A stretch of 64,000 nucleotides of DNA from Mixophyes australis (GCA_036250195.1 JAVHZZ010000001.1:376942707-377006706), one strand, 5' to 3'. Positions 22,315-34,345 are shown, counted from the stretch's first letter. A program made the numbers and translations. Notes: generated by a model from the letters alone, not told the origin.

Positions 22315-22970
22315 CTAAGAGTGGTTGAGAATATGCCAACACCTGAGATAATGGGGAAGACTACATAGTGTAATAGAGAACTTTATATGTTTAGAGGTTA
22401 GATTAATATTCGCATAAAGATAGATAAGAACATATGATTACTGACAATTAGGCAAGGAGCTGGCATGGCCTCCAGGCCAGGCGGGACACAGAAGGAGGGG
22501 AGGTATGACAATAAAGTTGGTCCGTACATCGCCAACTCAAATCACAACCCCATCTGACCGGTCCACAACACCGAGGCTACTTCCGCACAACATAATGTGC
22601 TGACAGGTACAGAATTATAAACCATAAGACCACAAGACCTCTAGTGAAAAGTATAAAATATGAAATATAACATGTAAATTAAATAATATATAAGTCTCGT
22701 AGCTGGAAGGCAAACTGGCTGGTAGGTAGTAATAGTATTGCAACAGTGTAACCAATGAAAGATCAAATGTATTGTAAGTAATACTCATACCAACCAATCC
22801 CTCTGACAAGTCCAGCCAAGAATGTCGCGCAGCATGAACCAGGCCTGGAGGCCCGATCCGAGAGAAAACTGGAGATCACAAGAAAAGTTCTCACAGCAAA
22901 TTCTAACCCGGGCTGTTGCTGGTGATAGATAAATAGAATTGAAAGAAGCCAACTCCAGTCTATCGTTGAA

Positions 22971-23556
22971 TCAAGCAGGCCCCACTGTCGACCATTCAGA
23001 TGGCACCCGGGCTTGAGGTTGATTGGAGTCAGGAGCGCAAGTAATATCCCAGCCCTTCAACAGTTGTACGCCGTCTTCCGGGGTAGAGATAACATGTGTA
23101 GAATTATATCTCTGGACGATGAGTTTTAACGGAAACTGTAACTGTATGGAATGAGCGTCTCTTGAGGAATGTAGCTGCAGAGAAGTCTGGAAACTGTTGA
23201 ATATCGACTCTGATTTTAACATTGTTGCGTCTACAGCAATCTTCCATATCTGCCTTTTTATCCCTAAGAGAGTTCAATTCTTGGCAGAGAGCTTCATGAT
23301 CATCTATTAGAGCATTATGAGATGTCACAACCTCTCCCATTTTCTGATTCAGGTGATTAGTGTGTTCCCCTATTTCCTCTATTTCGCCTTTAAGTTCACG
23401 GATAGCGGACTTCAGAGTTGTAGTCAGCTCTGTATTTTGAGCGGTAAGCATTTGTTGCATCGTACCAACCGTGAGGGGTGCATTGGGATTCACAGGTATA
23501 GACGAGGAGGAGGGGGACGCCATAGGGTCAGGCTGAACAGAATCTCTAGGTTGCAA
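22971..23556 (-). pseudogene. L1 ORF1 protein with internal deletion
   Basis: N-terminal part (23556 downward): a Ser/Pro-rich start, a coiled-coil-like region (ELTTTLKSAIRELKGEIEEI to LNSLRDKKADMEDCCRR) and the conserved RRNNVKIRV that precedes the RNA-recognition domain. The next residues are DIQQFPDFSAATFLKRR, which belong to the C-terminal domain. After a frameshift near 23125 it continues as FPLKLIVQRYNSTHVISTPEDGVQLL. The roughly 100-residue RRM expected between these parts is missing. ORF1p is an RNA-binding chaperone that coats L1 RNA; without the RRM it would not do so normally. Confidence 0.8.
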
Positions 23557-23580
23557 AGATATAAGGGACTCTGAAGGGTT

Positions 23581-24805
23581 AAGAGTCTTCTTAATTTGCC
23601 TGAAGCCAAAGTTTTAAAATAGTTAACAGTAGGTATAATTTTATACCTTTGAACCTCTTGAATCCCATCTCAGTAGTTTCCGGCGGGTGATTCAGGCCAA
23701 AATAAAAGTACAGGTGTGATCTATGTTTTGAGCAAAAGTTTAATTGATCGCTGCATTTTAATGCAATTTAATAAGTCCGTCCAAACACATATATGACAGA
23801 CAAAATAGTCAATATACACTTTTAATTAATGTTGCCTCTTTTTGGGAACAGTTTTACACTAAAGCTAAAACATTCTGAACAAAAAATGATCTTGTGCCCG
23901 TGGTTTCAATTATTTTTAAATTTGAGGCATAAACATTGCATTTAGAGATATGTGGCTTAAGTGCCAAATAAGGATCTTTTGATTTTTTTTTTAATACATG
24001 TGGTTGAAATTGCAGTAACGCTGATTGCCAAGCCACAGTACTTCGCATTGGGATTTGGCACAGAAAAATAAGCCATTGTTCACAATTTAGCAGGGACACT
24101 ATTCAAGGGAAATCATATATAAATTAAAATGCAGAAGTTTCATTGAGTGAAAGTCCTACATTACTGTACAATCACTTGTTTAATATAAACAACAGATTAT
24201 TAGTTCATAAGTGTCAATTTCTTATATCTTTGAATTATTGGCTTTGATTTATTTTTAAGCACAAAAAAAGAAAAACAGTAATACTGAGAATTACAATGAG
24301 GATTTTTTTTGCACATATATTATAAAATTAAAAGTAAATACATTTTTATTTTTATTGTCATAAATGTATTTAAATCAGGAACACAATTTAAGTGCCTAAT
24401 AAGGATCTAAATATCTAAATATAAATATATATGGTGGAATGAGCTGGGTAGATTCTACCTAAATGCAAGATGGGCACACCTGAAATTGCGCTCTTGCAGT
24501 CTAAATTTAATCTTACTGGGCAATTTAAATCTGATTCAGTGGAGATGGAGTGCATTTATGGTGGCATTTTCTGGTTAGAGGGTGGCTGCAGAGTATCTTT
24601 CTCTCCATGAAAGGATTTCTTTTTTTAGCTAGTACCCGGGCAATGCCAGTGAGACGCTTCCTAAACTTCTTATAATTTCAATGGGATTGCCTTTTTACTG
24701 TCCAGAAAAAGTTGATGCAGGTAAGCAGATTTATAAGAAAGCAAATAAACATCTAGTAAAAAGTATTCAAACACCCAAAAGGGATAAATATAATAAAGAC
24801 ACAAA
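23581..24805. other. No gene seen
   Basis: AT-rich sequence. At about 24630-24660 GTACCCGGGCAATGCC resembles the reverse complement of the motif at 44907-44925 and may be a fragment of the same repeat. Confidence 0.4.
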
Positions 24806-24976
24806 GGGGTATATTTACTAATATGGAGATGTTGCCTATAGCAACCAATCAGATTCTAGTTATCATTTATTTAGTACATTGTACAAAATGACAGCTAGAA
24901 TTTGATTGGTTGCTATAGGCAACATCAACACCAACATCTCCACTTTTTCAAACCTACAGTTTATTAAATATACCCC
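24806..24976. mobile_element. MITE, GGGGTATATTTACTAA ends
   Basis: Inverted ends GGGGTATATTTACTAA and TTTATTAAATATACCCC, with internal inverted copies of TTGCCTATAGCAACCAATCA. Same family as 42978-43152. Flanks are not a clean duplication. Confidence 0.8.
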
Positions 24977-25146
24977 TTGGTAACAAATTTCTGATTTCTA
25001 TGATTTTAGTACAGATTTGCAACAGAACATTGTTGGTAAATAACTTTAACTGTTCTTTTTGGATTTTGGATTTCACCAGAGCCATTGACTCTGTACTGAG
25101 GCTCATTTAGACTTGGATGTACAGCTAGTTAATAAAACAATTGTCT

Positions 25147-25180
25147 GTGCTGTCGTTAGATACCAAAGGTCTTAGATATG

Positions 25181-25213
<33 letters not shown>

Positions 25214-25353
25214 GGCCCCTCCGCAAGGATGACACGCAAATTCGTGAAGCGTTCCATATTTTTGATGCTCACGATTATGACAGAAGGGCCGATAAACCCT
25301 GGACCAAGCTCACCCCTGCTGACAAGGTGGCAATCCGCAAAGAACTTAATGAG
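25147..25353 (+). pseudogene. U6 snRNA fused to a PHACTR-family coding fragment (chimeric retrocopy)
   Basis: From about 25177 to 25263 the sequence matches vertebrate U6 snRNA almost base for base: CTAAAATTGGAACGATACAG, AGAAGATTAGCATGGCCCCT (then C for G in CCGC), GACACGCAAATTCGTGAAGC and GTTCCATATTTTT. The first 30 bases of U6 are altered (GTGCTGTCG kept, then an insertion). Right after the terminal T run, 25264-25353 reads [20 protein letters not shown] then [10 protein letters not shown], the conserved PP1-binding C-terminal region of the phosphatase and actin regulators. After 25353 the similarity stops abruptly, without poly(A). U6-mRNA fusions arise when LINE reverse transcriptase switches from an mRNA to U6 RNA. 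The missing first part of U6 and lack of a checked promoter make function unlikely. PHACTR assignment is from remembered family sequence. Confidence 0.85.
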
Positions 25354-27864
25354 GAGGGAGGGAACTTAATAATGGGGAGTTTGTGTTGAAAAGGGATGCC
25401 CAATTCCTTTCATGAATCTCTTAAAGTGAGTGTTTTACCCCCATTGGGAGCAATTAATGGAATCATCCAGTGTGGTATGATTGCACGACTGGTAGTATGT
25501 GTATGGATATCACTGTAAATACAGGCAAAAAGTGATATCTTTTTTAATATAATACAACTCTCATGTAAGGGACTTCTTCAGGAATAGAGTCAAAATGTGT
25601 TTGTTAAGATACACATTTTAGTACTGTACATGTGCACAAGAAACCTATGAATATGTTTGTATCAAGTTTTTTGCGTATATCTTTAACTTACGAATCCTCA
25701 TGCCTGGAATTACGATATGAGGGAGGCACAGAACAGGCAAACATAGGCCAAGTACAGTAAGGGTCTGTCCACATAGTTGCAACTCAATTAGACATAGATG
25801 TAAATGCAAATATGCCTGTCAGAAGGTGCTGTGGGGCTGGAGCCAGTCATGTGATGATGATGAAAACTATCAGCAGCACTATTTAGCCACTTTTGATTGC
25901 CTGTTGTAGATTAACCTCCAGCTGATAAACTTAATTCCTTAGCATCAAAGAATAGTAGATAAATTAATTTAATTAACTAGCGTGCGTAGCCATTTCCATA
26001 CAGACTGCTGCAGGAAAGATGATTCCCATCTAATTTGTAAAGGGAGTGAATGTGGAGGTTTTGCAATTATTTGTTGTCATTTATGGTAAATGCAACTTTT
26101 GCTTTTATTAATAAGACATTATTCTCTCTTGTGTATCTGACCTCATTACCATATTTGTAAGCAACATAATAATGTGTTGAAATGTGTTTCTAGTACATTA
26201 TTAGGTTTTGCAACTTCTGCATCGAGCGCTCACACATACTTCTAACGCCTGCGCATCCTACACTTCCATCAGGTATACATACACACAATGTAAGCCACTT
26301 TCTACATGCACTAAAGACACATATCTCTAAATGAGCACCTATGTTTATATCATTCACCTCCATACTATAGAACAGAGCTAAATAAAAGCTGGTGCAATAA
26401 GACTGGCCAGTCGTGCATTAAATCGCCGCTTTGGGTGTGGGTGTATTATAGAATCCAAAGTTGCTAAGAGAGGCTGGCTTTATCCGATGTGGTGTCAGGG
26501 GTAGAGCGATGTACTTGTAATCACTTCTCGTTTGATTTGGCTGAATTTTACTGCTTGCAGCAGAGTGGAAACATAAACAAATGAAACGTAAAACCTCGAT
26601 ATTTCTCTTTATATTATTTCTTTTTAACTGAAATAACCTTTTTGCCAGATATGGACAGAATGAGATTTGTGCATTTTATATAAATTCAAGCTACGGTTTT
26701 ATATGTGGCACCTGGAAATTGTATACCAAGGTGTGGGTTTACTCAATCTTTCTATTAGAATTACATGGAATAAACGTGAAAGCTTTGTATGAAAAGTCGT
26801 ATTATAGGGAAGTTAGTAAATATTAATCAGTCCTCCATGGAGCCATATTAATTGCAAAGTACCATAATTACATCTCATTGGTGATACAATTTCCTGCCAT
26901 GCAATAGATCTCACACATCTTTCACATACAGCACTATATTATATTATACCACTGCTTTAATGTAATACTCTGTAGACCTCCTGCTGATGTTTCATTTTAC
27001 TGTGAGTCATATAAAAGCTGTACTGGTTATGGATAATGTGAATGGTAATTTGTGTCTGAAGAGTTGCAGGAATACTAGGGTGTTTCCCTGTCAAGAGCTT
27101 TGTACAACTACAGGATTATTTGTCGTAAGATGGCAGAAACAAAATCTGGATCCAAGTTTAAAAAATGAAAGTTCATAGGCTTGCCACATAACCTAATTAC
27201 ACATCTGTGTCTGGAACTCTGAAAGGCACCATCCATTCATTGTACAATGGGGTATTGAACCTAGTCTAACACTGGGAAAAAAAACTGTGGTACATTGGCT
27301 CTAACTAAAAAAATAGAGAAACTGTATAGTATCTTATTACATTTCAATTTTATTTCACTCTATCAGGTGCATGATTAAAGTAAAGTTTTCAAGACATAGT
27401 TTAAAACTATTTAATACATTAGAAGCAAAGAGTCTATTTTACAAACACACGTGTGATACCAGAGGTGTGTACAGGCTTTGCACCTCAGGTGACAGGGCAT
27501 AATGTCCCACTAATGGAATGTGCTGGATACCCTAGGGACACTTGTAATCACCTAATTTGACCTATTGAATGTTATATTTTTTTCCAGGACAAGTAGGACC
27601 TACTTTTACATATAGAAATTAACATACAAACAAAAATCAATCAATCATGGCTCCACCTTTTGTTATTTTCTGTCATGTAGTTCAACACCATACATTTATC
27701 TCTAAGGGGAGCATTTAATTCAGCACGATGTGTCTCCTGAATAGTCCTTGGAGACACATTGTGCCGATGTTAAGCCTGGAGTCTCCACTCATTTTGGTCA
27801 TGAATGGAGATTTCTTACCCAATTGCCAGGAAAGTGAGCAGCCGGACATCTAGGTGATGTTTAA
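25354..27864. other. No gene seen
   Basis: About 2.5 kb of unique-looking AT-rich DNA. It may contain flanking PHACTR intron sequence if the chimera is instead a rearranged exon, but I see no further exon. Confidence 0.4.
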
Positions 27865-27916
27865 GCGCTACGGAATATGTTGGCGCTAAATAAATAAATG
27901 TTGATGATGATGATAT
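27865..27916 (+). mobile_element. SINE 3' end fragment
   Basis: AAGCGCTACGGAATATGTTGG then CGCTAAATAAATAAATG and a (TGA)n tail. The same kind of 3' end occurs at 53135-53178 and, in a related form, at 31395-31436. Confidence 0.65.
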
Positions 27917-28084
27917 TTGCCTCACATCACCGGCAACTGACTTTTCATCTAAATATATTTTAACACGTCTTACATTTCCAGATTTTTTTTTTACCATTAT
28001 TATTCCATTCAGGAGAATGATTATTTATCTTATTACAAGAGCCTGTGCCCATATATAGTAACTTCCTATGTTGATGGCGAAACT

Positions 28085-28088
28085 AAAC

Positions 28089-28119
<31 letters not shown>

Positions 28120-28138
28120 TAGATAGATAGATAGATAG
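28085..28138. repeat. (GATA)/(GACA) microsatellite
   Basis: AGACAGACAGACAGAC followed by AGATAGATAGATAGAT. GATA/GACA tracts are typical vertebrate simple repeats. Confidence 0.9.
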
Positions 28139-31096
28139 CTCAATTAGGTAACATTATTTCATTCATTTTATTAATGTGGTTGTCAGCCTCTAAACCCTCT
28201 TCAAAGTCATCCTTAGAGTGAGGTGCCCAAATGTACCCTTTATTCAGGATGTTTGTCATGATTATGGCCTTATGATTATTCTCCTAAATTCTCCTAATTT
28301 AGGAGAATAATATATAAATTTAGTCAAGATATGAGTTGTTTAGATAACATGTGAAGTCAGCATGTGTAAGTAAACCAAGGATAAATATATCTACTGATAT
28401 CTACGTTAGAGCTCTGCTTTGTGTCACCTGGCTGGAAGATTTCTACAGAGATGCCTGACATTGATTAATGCCAGTCTCCTAGGGAAGATATAGTGATGAA
28501 AAAATCTTCCCAAGGAATATACAAGGCATAATAATGTTTTCTATACAGATATGGAGAAAAAGAACATGCTTAATTAACATAATATTATATCTCTGTTATG
28601 TTCCAAAAGTGAGATATCCTACTTGTAGAACTTATTACTAGAAGTGTGTTACAACAGAAAGGGCCATGACACAGATTAACATACTCACAAACACTTAGTG
28701 TAAGTAACATAAGTAAGGACATAAGGAAAGGGGGTTTCGGACAGGGGCAGACTTAGATTTTATTTTAGGGGGGAGGGGGGATTTAGTACCCCATTCCATT
28801 TTTCACCACTAAGGAAGGCCACATACTATATACATGTGACTGTCGGCAGAGACAGACAGACAGAGGATGATGCTTGGCCAGTCAGATTATGTTTAAAAAT
28901 CAATCATAGCGGCCAGGCAGTATTCTCATTCTGCCTCATAGCCTGCTCCTGATGGGGGAAGGATTGCCCATATCGCCCCGCTCTGGATCCAACACTGGTT
29001 TTGGGTAGAAATAGAACTGTTTAAAAGTAAGAACTTATGTTCCCATTTGCTAGATTTGGGGGTCTGCTTCTGAGGAACTTTTTATTTTTTAGCCTTCCCC
29101 CCAGGCAGCATGTTAAATGAAAGGACATGAGCTTTCAGTTGCCTGTTTCATTTTAAGAAAACTGTTTTGCATTTATATTTCTGTATGTCAATTTTTTTTT
29201 ATCACCGTTCTATTCATTTTATTATACTCCATTTATTAATGTACTGTCTTGTGTTCTAAATGGCTTCACTTGTCAGATAGGATTGGATTTATACCACTAT
29301 ATTTAAGGCAGATAATTGTTTGGTTCAGTAACTCTGATTAAATTAGGTTTTGAGTACAATTTGAGGTAAGTCAGGGAAAAACTTAAATGTCAGCTCTTGA
29401 ACCAAATCTTTGTTATGGCAGAACTGGATGTTTATATAACTTAACTACTAAATTTTATTTTCTCGTCCAGCAATTTTGTTTACTCATTTGACAAAATTAT
29501 TTCGGAAAGCATATACAATGAAATGTGTTTAATAGGTATTATCCTGATGTATCTGAGTGTTTTAACCCTACTCCATACTGGATGCGTCACACTTATTACA
29601 AAAACAGCTACATCGTTAAAATTATTCATTGTGTTTCATCAATGCTTCCCCTGCTAGCTACAATTGCCATGTAATTCTCAAGCTAAATCTGTAACTGTTC
29701 TTCATAATTTTGTATACTGTCCGAAGTGCTGTGTAAGAGCACCCATGTCTACTTTTTACAACCTCAGGCCTAGCTTATGTAAATGCTTCACAGCCAAAAT
29801 TACCAGATTTTTTTATGGGCTTAAATTGGCTTAGCCACAGCAAAAATAGGTGTAGATGGATTGGATGTGCATATTGTTTGCATTAATGGGGACATTATTT
29901 GGTTGGATAGCCTGGTATGGTGTAAATTGTGACCGATTTTCCTTTTGGGAATTTTGTTTGATCATTTTACCCAGAAAGGGGTGGATAAAGCCCTTTAAGC
30001 CAATGTTTTTAAATAGGAGAGTTGCCAATTTAGGAGAAGGACATATGGTTGTTTAGCACTTCCAGTATAGTCAAAGAAAAGGTTTCCCTCACCATAGGCA
30101 CATATATGAAGTCTGCTGTTTTTAGGATTTATGGTACTATGTGGTTTCAATTTGTCGAAAGAGTGATGTATAATAAATTGTTGTTTTTGAAAGATGGCTC
30201 AGGCTGTTTTAATTAAGCTTTTCTTAGAAATAGGGCTACCTTTGGTTCATTTAGCAGATTTACCTATTGAGAAAGATAGCTCAATTTTATGTTCCTTTAT
30301 TCCTCATGACAGCTACGTGACTATCCCAAAGTGGAACTTGGTTGTCTACATCTTGAATTGCTGCTTCTAATATTCTTTCCATAATTACATAGCGAAAATA
30401 ATAAGAAAGGTGGTTAGTCCTTTAAAGGTAAATTAAACCTAAAATACTATGTTTTCTTACAAAGAAGACCCATTAATAAGAGTAAGAAATATATTTGTGT
30501 AAATTAGTAACTCTTTTATATAAGCAGCTTAGAGTTTAGGCTTAGTGGGCCTTTAATCACCTGCAGTATTTGCGCTTGTCTAGTGAATAAAAAAATGTCC
30601 TCTGTGATTGTAGGTTTAATTATTCATTTATTTTGATCTCATTTAGAGGAAAGAAATACACTGTGTTAGAGTTTACCAATATTAGATTAGATTTGTCCTG
30701 TTTAGTCTTTTAATATTACCTTTACCTTGGATTCAATGTCAAGCAGAACAGTGGTGCAGAAAGCACAGAAGAAGTGATCACTCCCACCATGTCATATGAT
30801 AGCATTATAAAGCTCCATTTCCTTTCTGCACTAAACTCCATTTAGATGCTAGATTTCAATAAGGGACATGGACCAACTCTGTCAGTCAAAAAAAGCACAA
30901 ACTCTCCCAATGGGACGGAGTTTGTGAAAGCAGGAGGGGTAATTGAGATTTGGTCATCAGATATGACCAAGCTCAGCTTCTTTGATGATATGTACAGTGG
31001 TATTTTATTACATTAAGTCATATTTTCAAGGTGTAATTTATGTCGTGTACATTATTGTCTTTGAGAACATGTTGACAGTCTTTTATCCGTAGATCT
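28139..31096. other. No gene seen
   Basis: Unique-looking sequence. The 28744-28990 stretch begins CAGGGGCAGACTTAG like other hAT-type ends here, but I could not find a convincing right end. Confidence 0.4.
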
Positions 31097-31440
31097 GGTC
31101 AGTAGCCTGATGGTTCAGTGGTTAGTACTTCTGCCTCAAAACACTGGGGTCATGAGTTTGATTCCCAACCAGGGCCTTATATGTGAGGAGTTTGTATGTT
31201 CTCCCTGTGTTTGCGTGGGTTTTCTCCGGGTGCTCTGGTTTCCTCTCACACTCCAAAAACATACTAGTAGGTTAATTTACTGCTATCAAATTGACCCTAG
31301 TCTTTGTGCGTGCGTGTGTGTGTGTTAGGGAATTTAGACTGTAAGCTCCAATAGGGCAGGGACTGATGTGAGTGAGTTCTCTGTACAGCACTGCGGAATT
31401 AGTGGCGCTATATAATTAGATGATGATGATGATAGAACTA
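31097..31440 (+). mobile_element. tRNA-derived SINE, near full length
   Basis: The head has RNA polymerase III promoter-like boxes: box A TGGTTCAGTGGTTAG (31109-31123) and box B GAGTTTGATTCCC (31154-31166). The body (CTCCCTGTGTTTGCGTGGG, CTCCGGGTGCTCTGGTTTCC), an internal (GT)n at 31309-31325, and a tail ending GGCGCTATATAATTAGATGA then (TGA)n follow. An inverted copy is at 37968-38320 and a short piece at 61815-61885. Confidence 0.85.
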
Positions 31441-31514
31441 AAAATAAAAAGTAAAGTTTAGCTAAGAAATTATCCATTCTATGAAATATTGACATTTTGG
31501 GACAGTCTGCTCAT

Positions 31515-31960
31515 CTTTTGTATACTAGTTACCAGATATGGTTCAGTTACTTTATACTAATCAACACACATGCATGCTTCTGTACAGTATGCTAGTTAGC
31601 AAAAAAAGGACTCTGAATAGTAGTGACCACATAGGCTTTAGGTTCTGTATACTAGTCACCAGATAGGGCTCATAGACTGAATACAAGTCACTAGATACAG
31701 TAAGATTCAGCTTGTGTATACTAGCCATTAGATGCTGATAAGCTTTTGTATACTAGGAACCAGAAAAGGTTCAACATTTTTCGACAGTTAAAAAATATTT
31801 TTCAGCTTTATTATATGGGCAAAATACTCGCCTAGCTTTGGTATACTAATTACCAGATTGTTCTCAACTTTGAATGCTAGTCTACAGAAAGGGCTCATAT
31901 TTGTTAACTAGTCATTAGATATGGCTCAAATTTGTATACTAGTCACCTGGCTATGATAAA
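31515..31960 (+). repeat. Degenerate minisatellite, core TTTGTATACTAGTCACCAGA
   Basis: About ten diverged units spaced roughly 25-95 bp, including TTTGTATACTAGTTACCAGA (31518), TCTGTATACTAGTCACCAGA (31646), TGTGTATACTAGCCATTAGA, TTTTGTATACTAGGAACCAG, TTGGTATACTAATTACCAGA and TTTGTATACTAGTCACCTGG (31935). Most are followed by a variant of TAGGGCTCA. Heavy divergence suggests an old array. Confidence 0.75.
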
Positions 31961-32689
31961 ATGAAGCTTTTGACTATAAAAATTGGGAAGCCATCACAAG
32001 AAACATTTTTTTAGGTCACATACAAGCCCTTACAATAATTTCCTTTGGTTGACTGAAATTTTAATAGTAAAATGCTGCATGGAATTTTCACAAAGAAGAA
32101 ATGTATATATCTTTATTAATATAATTAATGGAGAAATAAACTCAGCCTCTCATTTAAGAGGCAACAAATTGCTGAGATGATGTGCCAAGCTCAATTTGTT
32201 AGTAGCATGTGTTTTGATATGCACAAGTGCCCCTAAATTGTTGCCAAAACACATAGGTTCACAGAGTAAGATGGGGCTGTTTGCTGGAGAGCACATTTTT
32301 GCACAGGAAAATCTGAGGAGTTGGGAGGAGGGTGGTATTTATTGCAAAGTACAGAGAGTCTTGTGGAGCGTTGCAAAATAAGAATACCATTTGCAGAGGG
32401 AGATTATTGAAATTGGATAAGAGCATAGGCTAACCAAGGAGGGGGGTTTTCTAGTGCCTGTAAACCCCCACTCCCAGCCTGAGGCACTGTTTGCTTGAGG
32501 TGATTGGACCCTGCCCCCAGGACCAGCCACTTTGCAGCTTGTGTGCAGATCGTTTCTACCTGCACTGTTCTCAGCCATCTCTCCCCTGCTGTGTGTTCCC
32601 TCTCCTTTCTCTCCCACTGCCAGCAAGTCTCATGTGTGCAGCAGGAGGACACAAAACACAGTACTGGATGAAGAGGGTAAATGGTTGAG
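31961..32689. other. No gene seen
   Basis: Overlapping open frames on both strands at 32339-32727 share no known motif and look like chance frames in GC-richer DNA. Confidence 0.4.
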
Positions 32690-33280
32690 TGTGTGAATGT
32701 GTGTGTGTGTGGGAGGCGGGTGCTCATGTTTTTTTAATGTAAGTGGGGGGGTTCCTTTGTTAACATAGGCTTAGAGGGGCTTTTAATATACGTTTGGGGA
32801 AGAGGGGAAAGGGGATTTTAATGTAAGTGTAGAGAGGGTATTTTATGTGATGTGAATGGGGTGTGAAATATTGATTTGATAGTAGGTTAGGAGTGGGAGC
32901 TTTTCATTTATTGGTGGGGTGAAGGTTGGGGATATTTGATTTAATAGTGGTGTTATAGCAGATCTATTAAGGATGGGATGATAGGACTATTCATTTAATG
33001 CTGGGGTGGTTTGGGTGCTATACATTTAATGTGTGACTGAGTTTGGGGAGAAGGAGAGCTATTTCTTAAAAGTGAATGGTAATTATTTAATGTTTGGAAG
33101 GAAATATGTTTATTTATTAAATGTAAATACTATCAATTTAATGTTGGGGTTGTTTGGGGGGAAATGGATCTTTTTATAAAAGGTAAATGACATTAGCTTA
33201 CTGTCCGGGTTGGTTGCGGGGATGCCTAATTATTAAACGTGGGTGCTTTTGATTTAATGTCAGGCTGCTTTGATGGAGGG
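32690..33280 (+). repeat. Degenerate G-rich tandem repeat with ATTTAATG motif
   Basis: Repeated alternation of a G-rich stretch (GGGG with T and A) and ATTTAATG or TTTTAATGT, for example near 32735, 32818, 32993, 33024, 33136 and 33253. Spacing is irregular, about 30-110 bp. No single unit is intact. Confidence 0.55.
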
Positions 33281-33329
33281 AAGCCTACTGTGTTCACTCA
33301 TTGCTGGGATTTCTATATCATGTACCTGT

Positions 33330-33600
33330 CCTTTTTCCAAACAGGGACCCAATATTCCAGGATCCACATAAGCAGCAACGGAGCTTAGGACATGAGCACC
33401 AGCAAGTATTGGAAGCAGCAAGAACAGGTAGGAGAGAGGACAGTCTGCCAATTGTTCTGACACACGCAGTCAGGACAAAGTCCTGGTTGTAGAGACAGTT
33501 TGAAAGTATGTCCCACGTCACACGGCTCTGCTCTAAAGGGAGAGCTGCGTGCACCTAACAGTAGTGCACGCAGCACTGCACGTGTATATAATGGGGACAG
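33330..33600 (+). repeat. Interspersed repeat shared with 63080-63375
   Basis: Shares TTCCAGGATCCA, AAGCA, GGTAGGAGAGAG.AGGACAGTCTG and CTAACAGTAGTGCAC.CAG with the interior of the hAT-type element at the right edge of the window. It is therefore probably the interior of a second, older copy. Confidence 0.65.
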
Positions 33601-34129
33601 GAAGAGTTGGAGAGCAGCCAAGCACTGTATAAAATTATAGTCACTCCCCCATGCACACTGGTAAAGCCCACTGGCAGCGTGGCGTGGAAACCCCCATCCT
33701 GTGTTTTCCCTTGAAGAGGGTGAAGATTTTGCATTTTAGCAGCATTCCTTGTGTAGAAAGGGGTAAAAATGCACCACACTGCTAAAGGACATGATTTGTG
33801 CACCAGCTAAAAGCTTATGGAGTTTGGGTCTTGTCCTATTCTTTTAATGGGACACATTTTGCACCTTCCAGATGCACTTTGGAAGAGAAGCTTATTTCTA
33901 GGCACTCTTTTACCATTGTAAAACTAATATTCAAGCACAAAAAAGTACTTTTGTATCTGCACCCTTGCAGTTTTTTTCTAATAATACACAATTCCATTTC
34001 TTTGGTTTGCAGTGGAATAAATCACAAAAAAACAGCAAAAAAAGTCTTATTCACACACAAATCCCTACATGGGCCAAGCAAAATTACCTTTCAAGGAGGT
34101 TGATCTCCTTTACTTTAGAACTGAATTCA

Positions 34130-34345
34130 CCTATGGTGAATGTTAGGTTCTCGGAATGTAAAAATCACTCATTCCACAATTTTGTATAGAAAAAAATCAC
34201 TCTACAATGATCATGGAGAAACTAAAGTCAGAAAATTGTATGAGGAGGTCAGAGAGAAGATTGTAGCCAAGCATGGATATTCACAATGCTACAAATCAAT
34301 CTCCAGAGACCTCAATGTTCCCCTTTCTACCACACATGTAACACT
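34130..34345 (+). pseudogene. Tc1-like transposase, N-terminal HTH fragment
   Basis: The frame 34140-34370 contains ETKVRKLYEEVREKIVAKHG then YSQCYKSISRDLNVPLSTTH, which follows the Tc1 paired-like N-terminal pattern (basic residue, VR.KIV..H, GY..IS..LN.P.ST). After ACCACACATG the match ends and unrelated sequence begins. No terminal inverted repeat was found. It is possibly the front half of the copy whose rear half is at 36500-37235. Confidence 0.7.

Larger units (their letters stand above)
17640..23580 (-). mobile_element. L1-like LINE, single antisense copy, decayed
   Basis: On the minus strand the order is ORF1 (23556 down to 22971), a spacer, then ORF2 with endonuclease (about 21420-20573), reverse transcriptase (about 20425-19260) and C-terminal domain (about 19182-17958), then a G-rich or polypurine-strand 3' end including a G run at 17673-17682. 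The spacer between the ORFs holds a 139-bp direct duplication and a hairpin MITE. The order and motifs match vertebrate L1 elements. No target duplication was found, so the exact ends are uncertain. Confidence 0.85.

Noticed and set aside
25147..25263. Functional U6 gene
   Set aside because: The first 30 bases are altered with an insertion, and no convincing PSE/TATA arrangement is seen upstream.
28085..28138. CRISPR-like array
   Set aside because: Simple tetranucleotide repeat without spacers; no CRISPR array expected or seen anywhere in this eukaryotic window.
28744..28990. Possible hAT MITE starting CAGGGGCAGACTTAG
   Set aside because: No right end with matching inverted repeat or 8-bp duplication could be paired.
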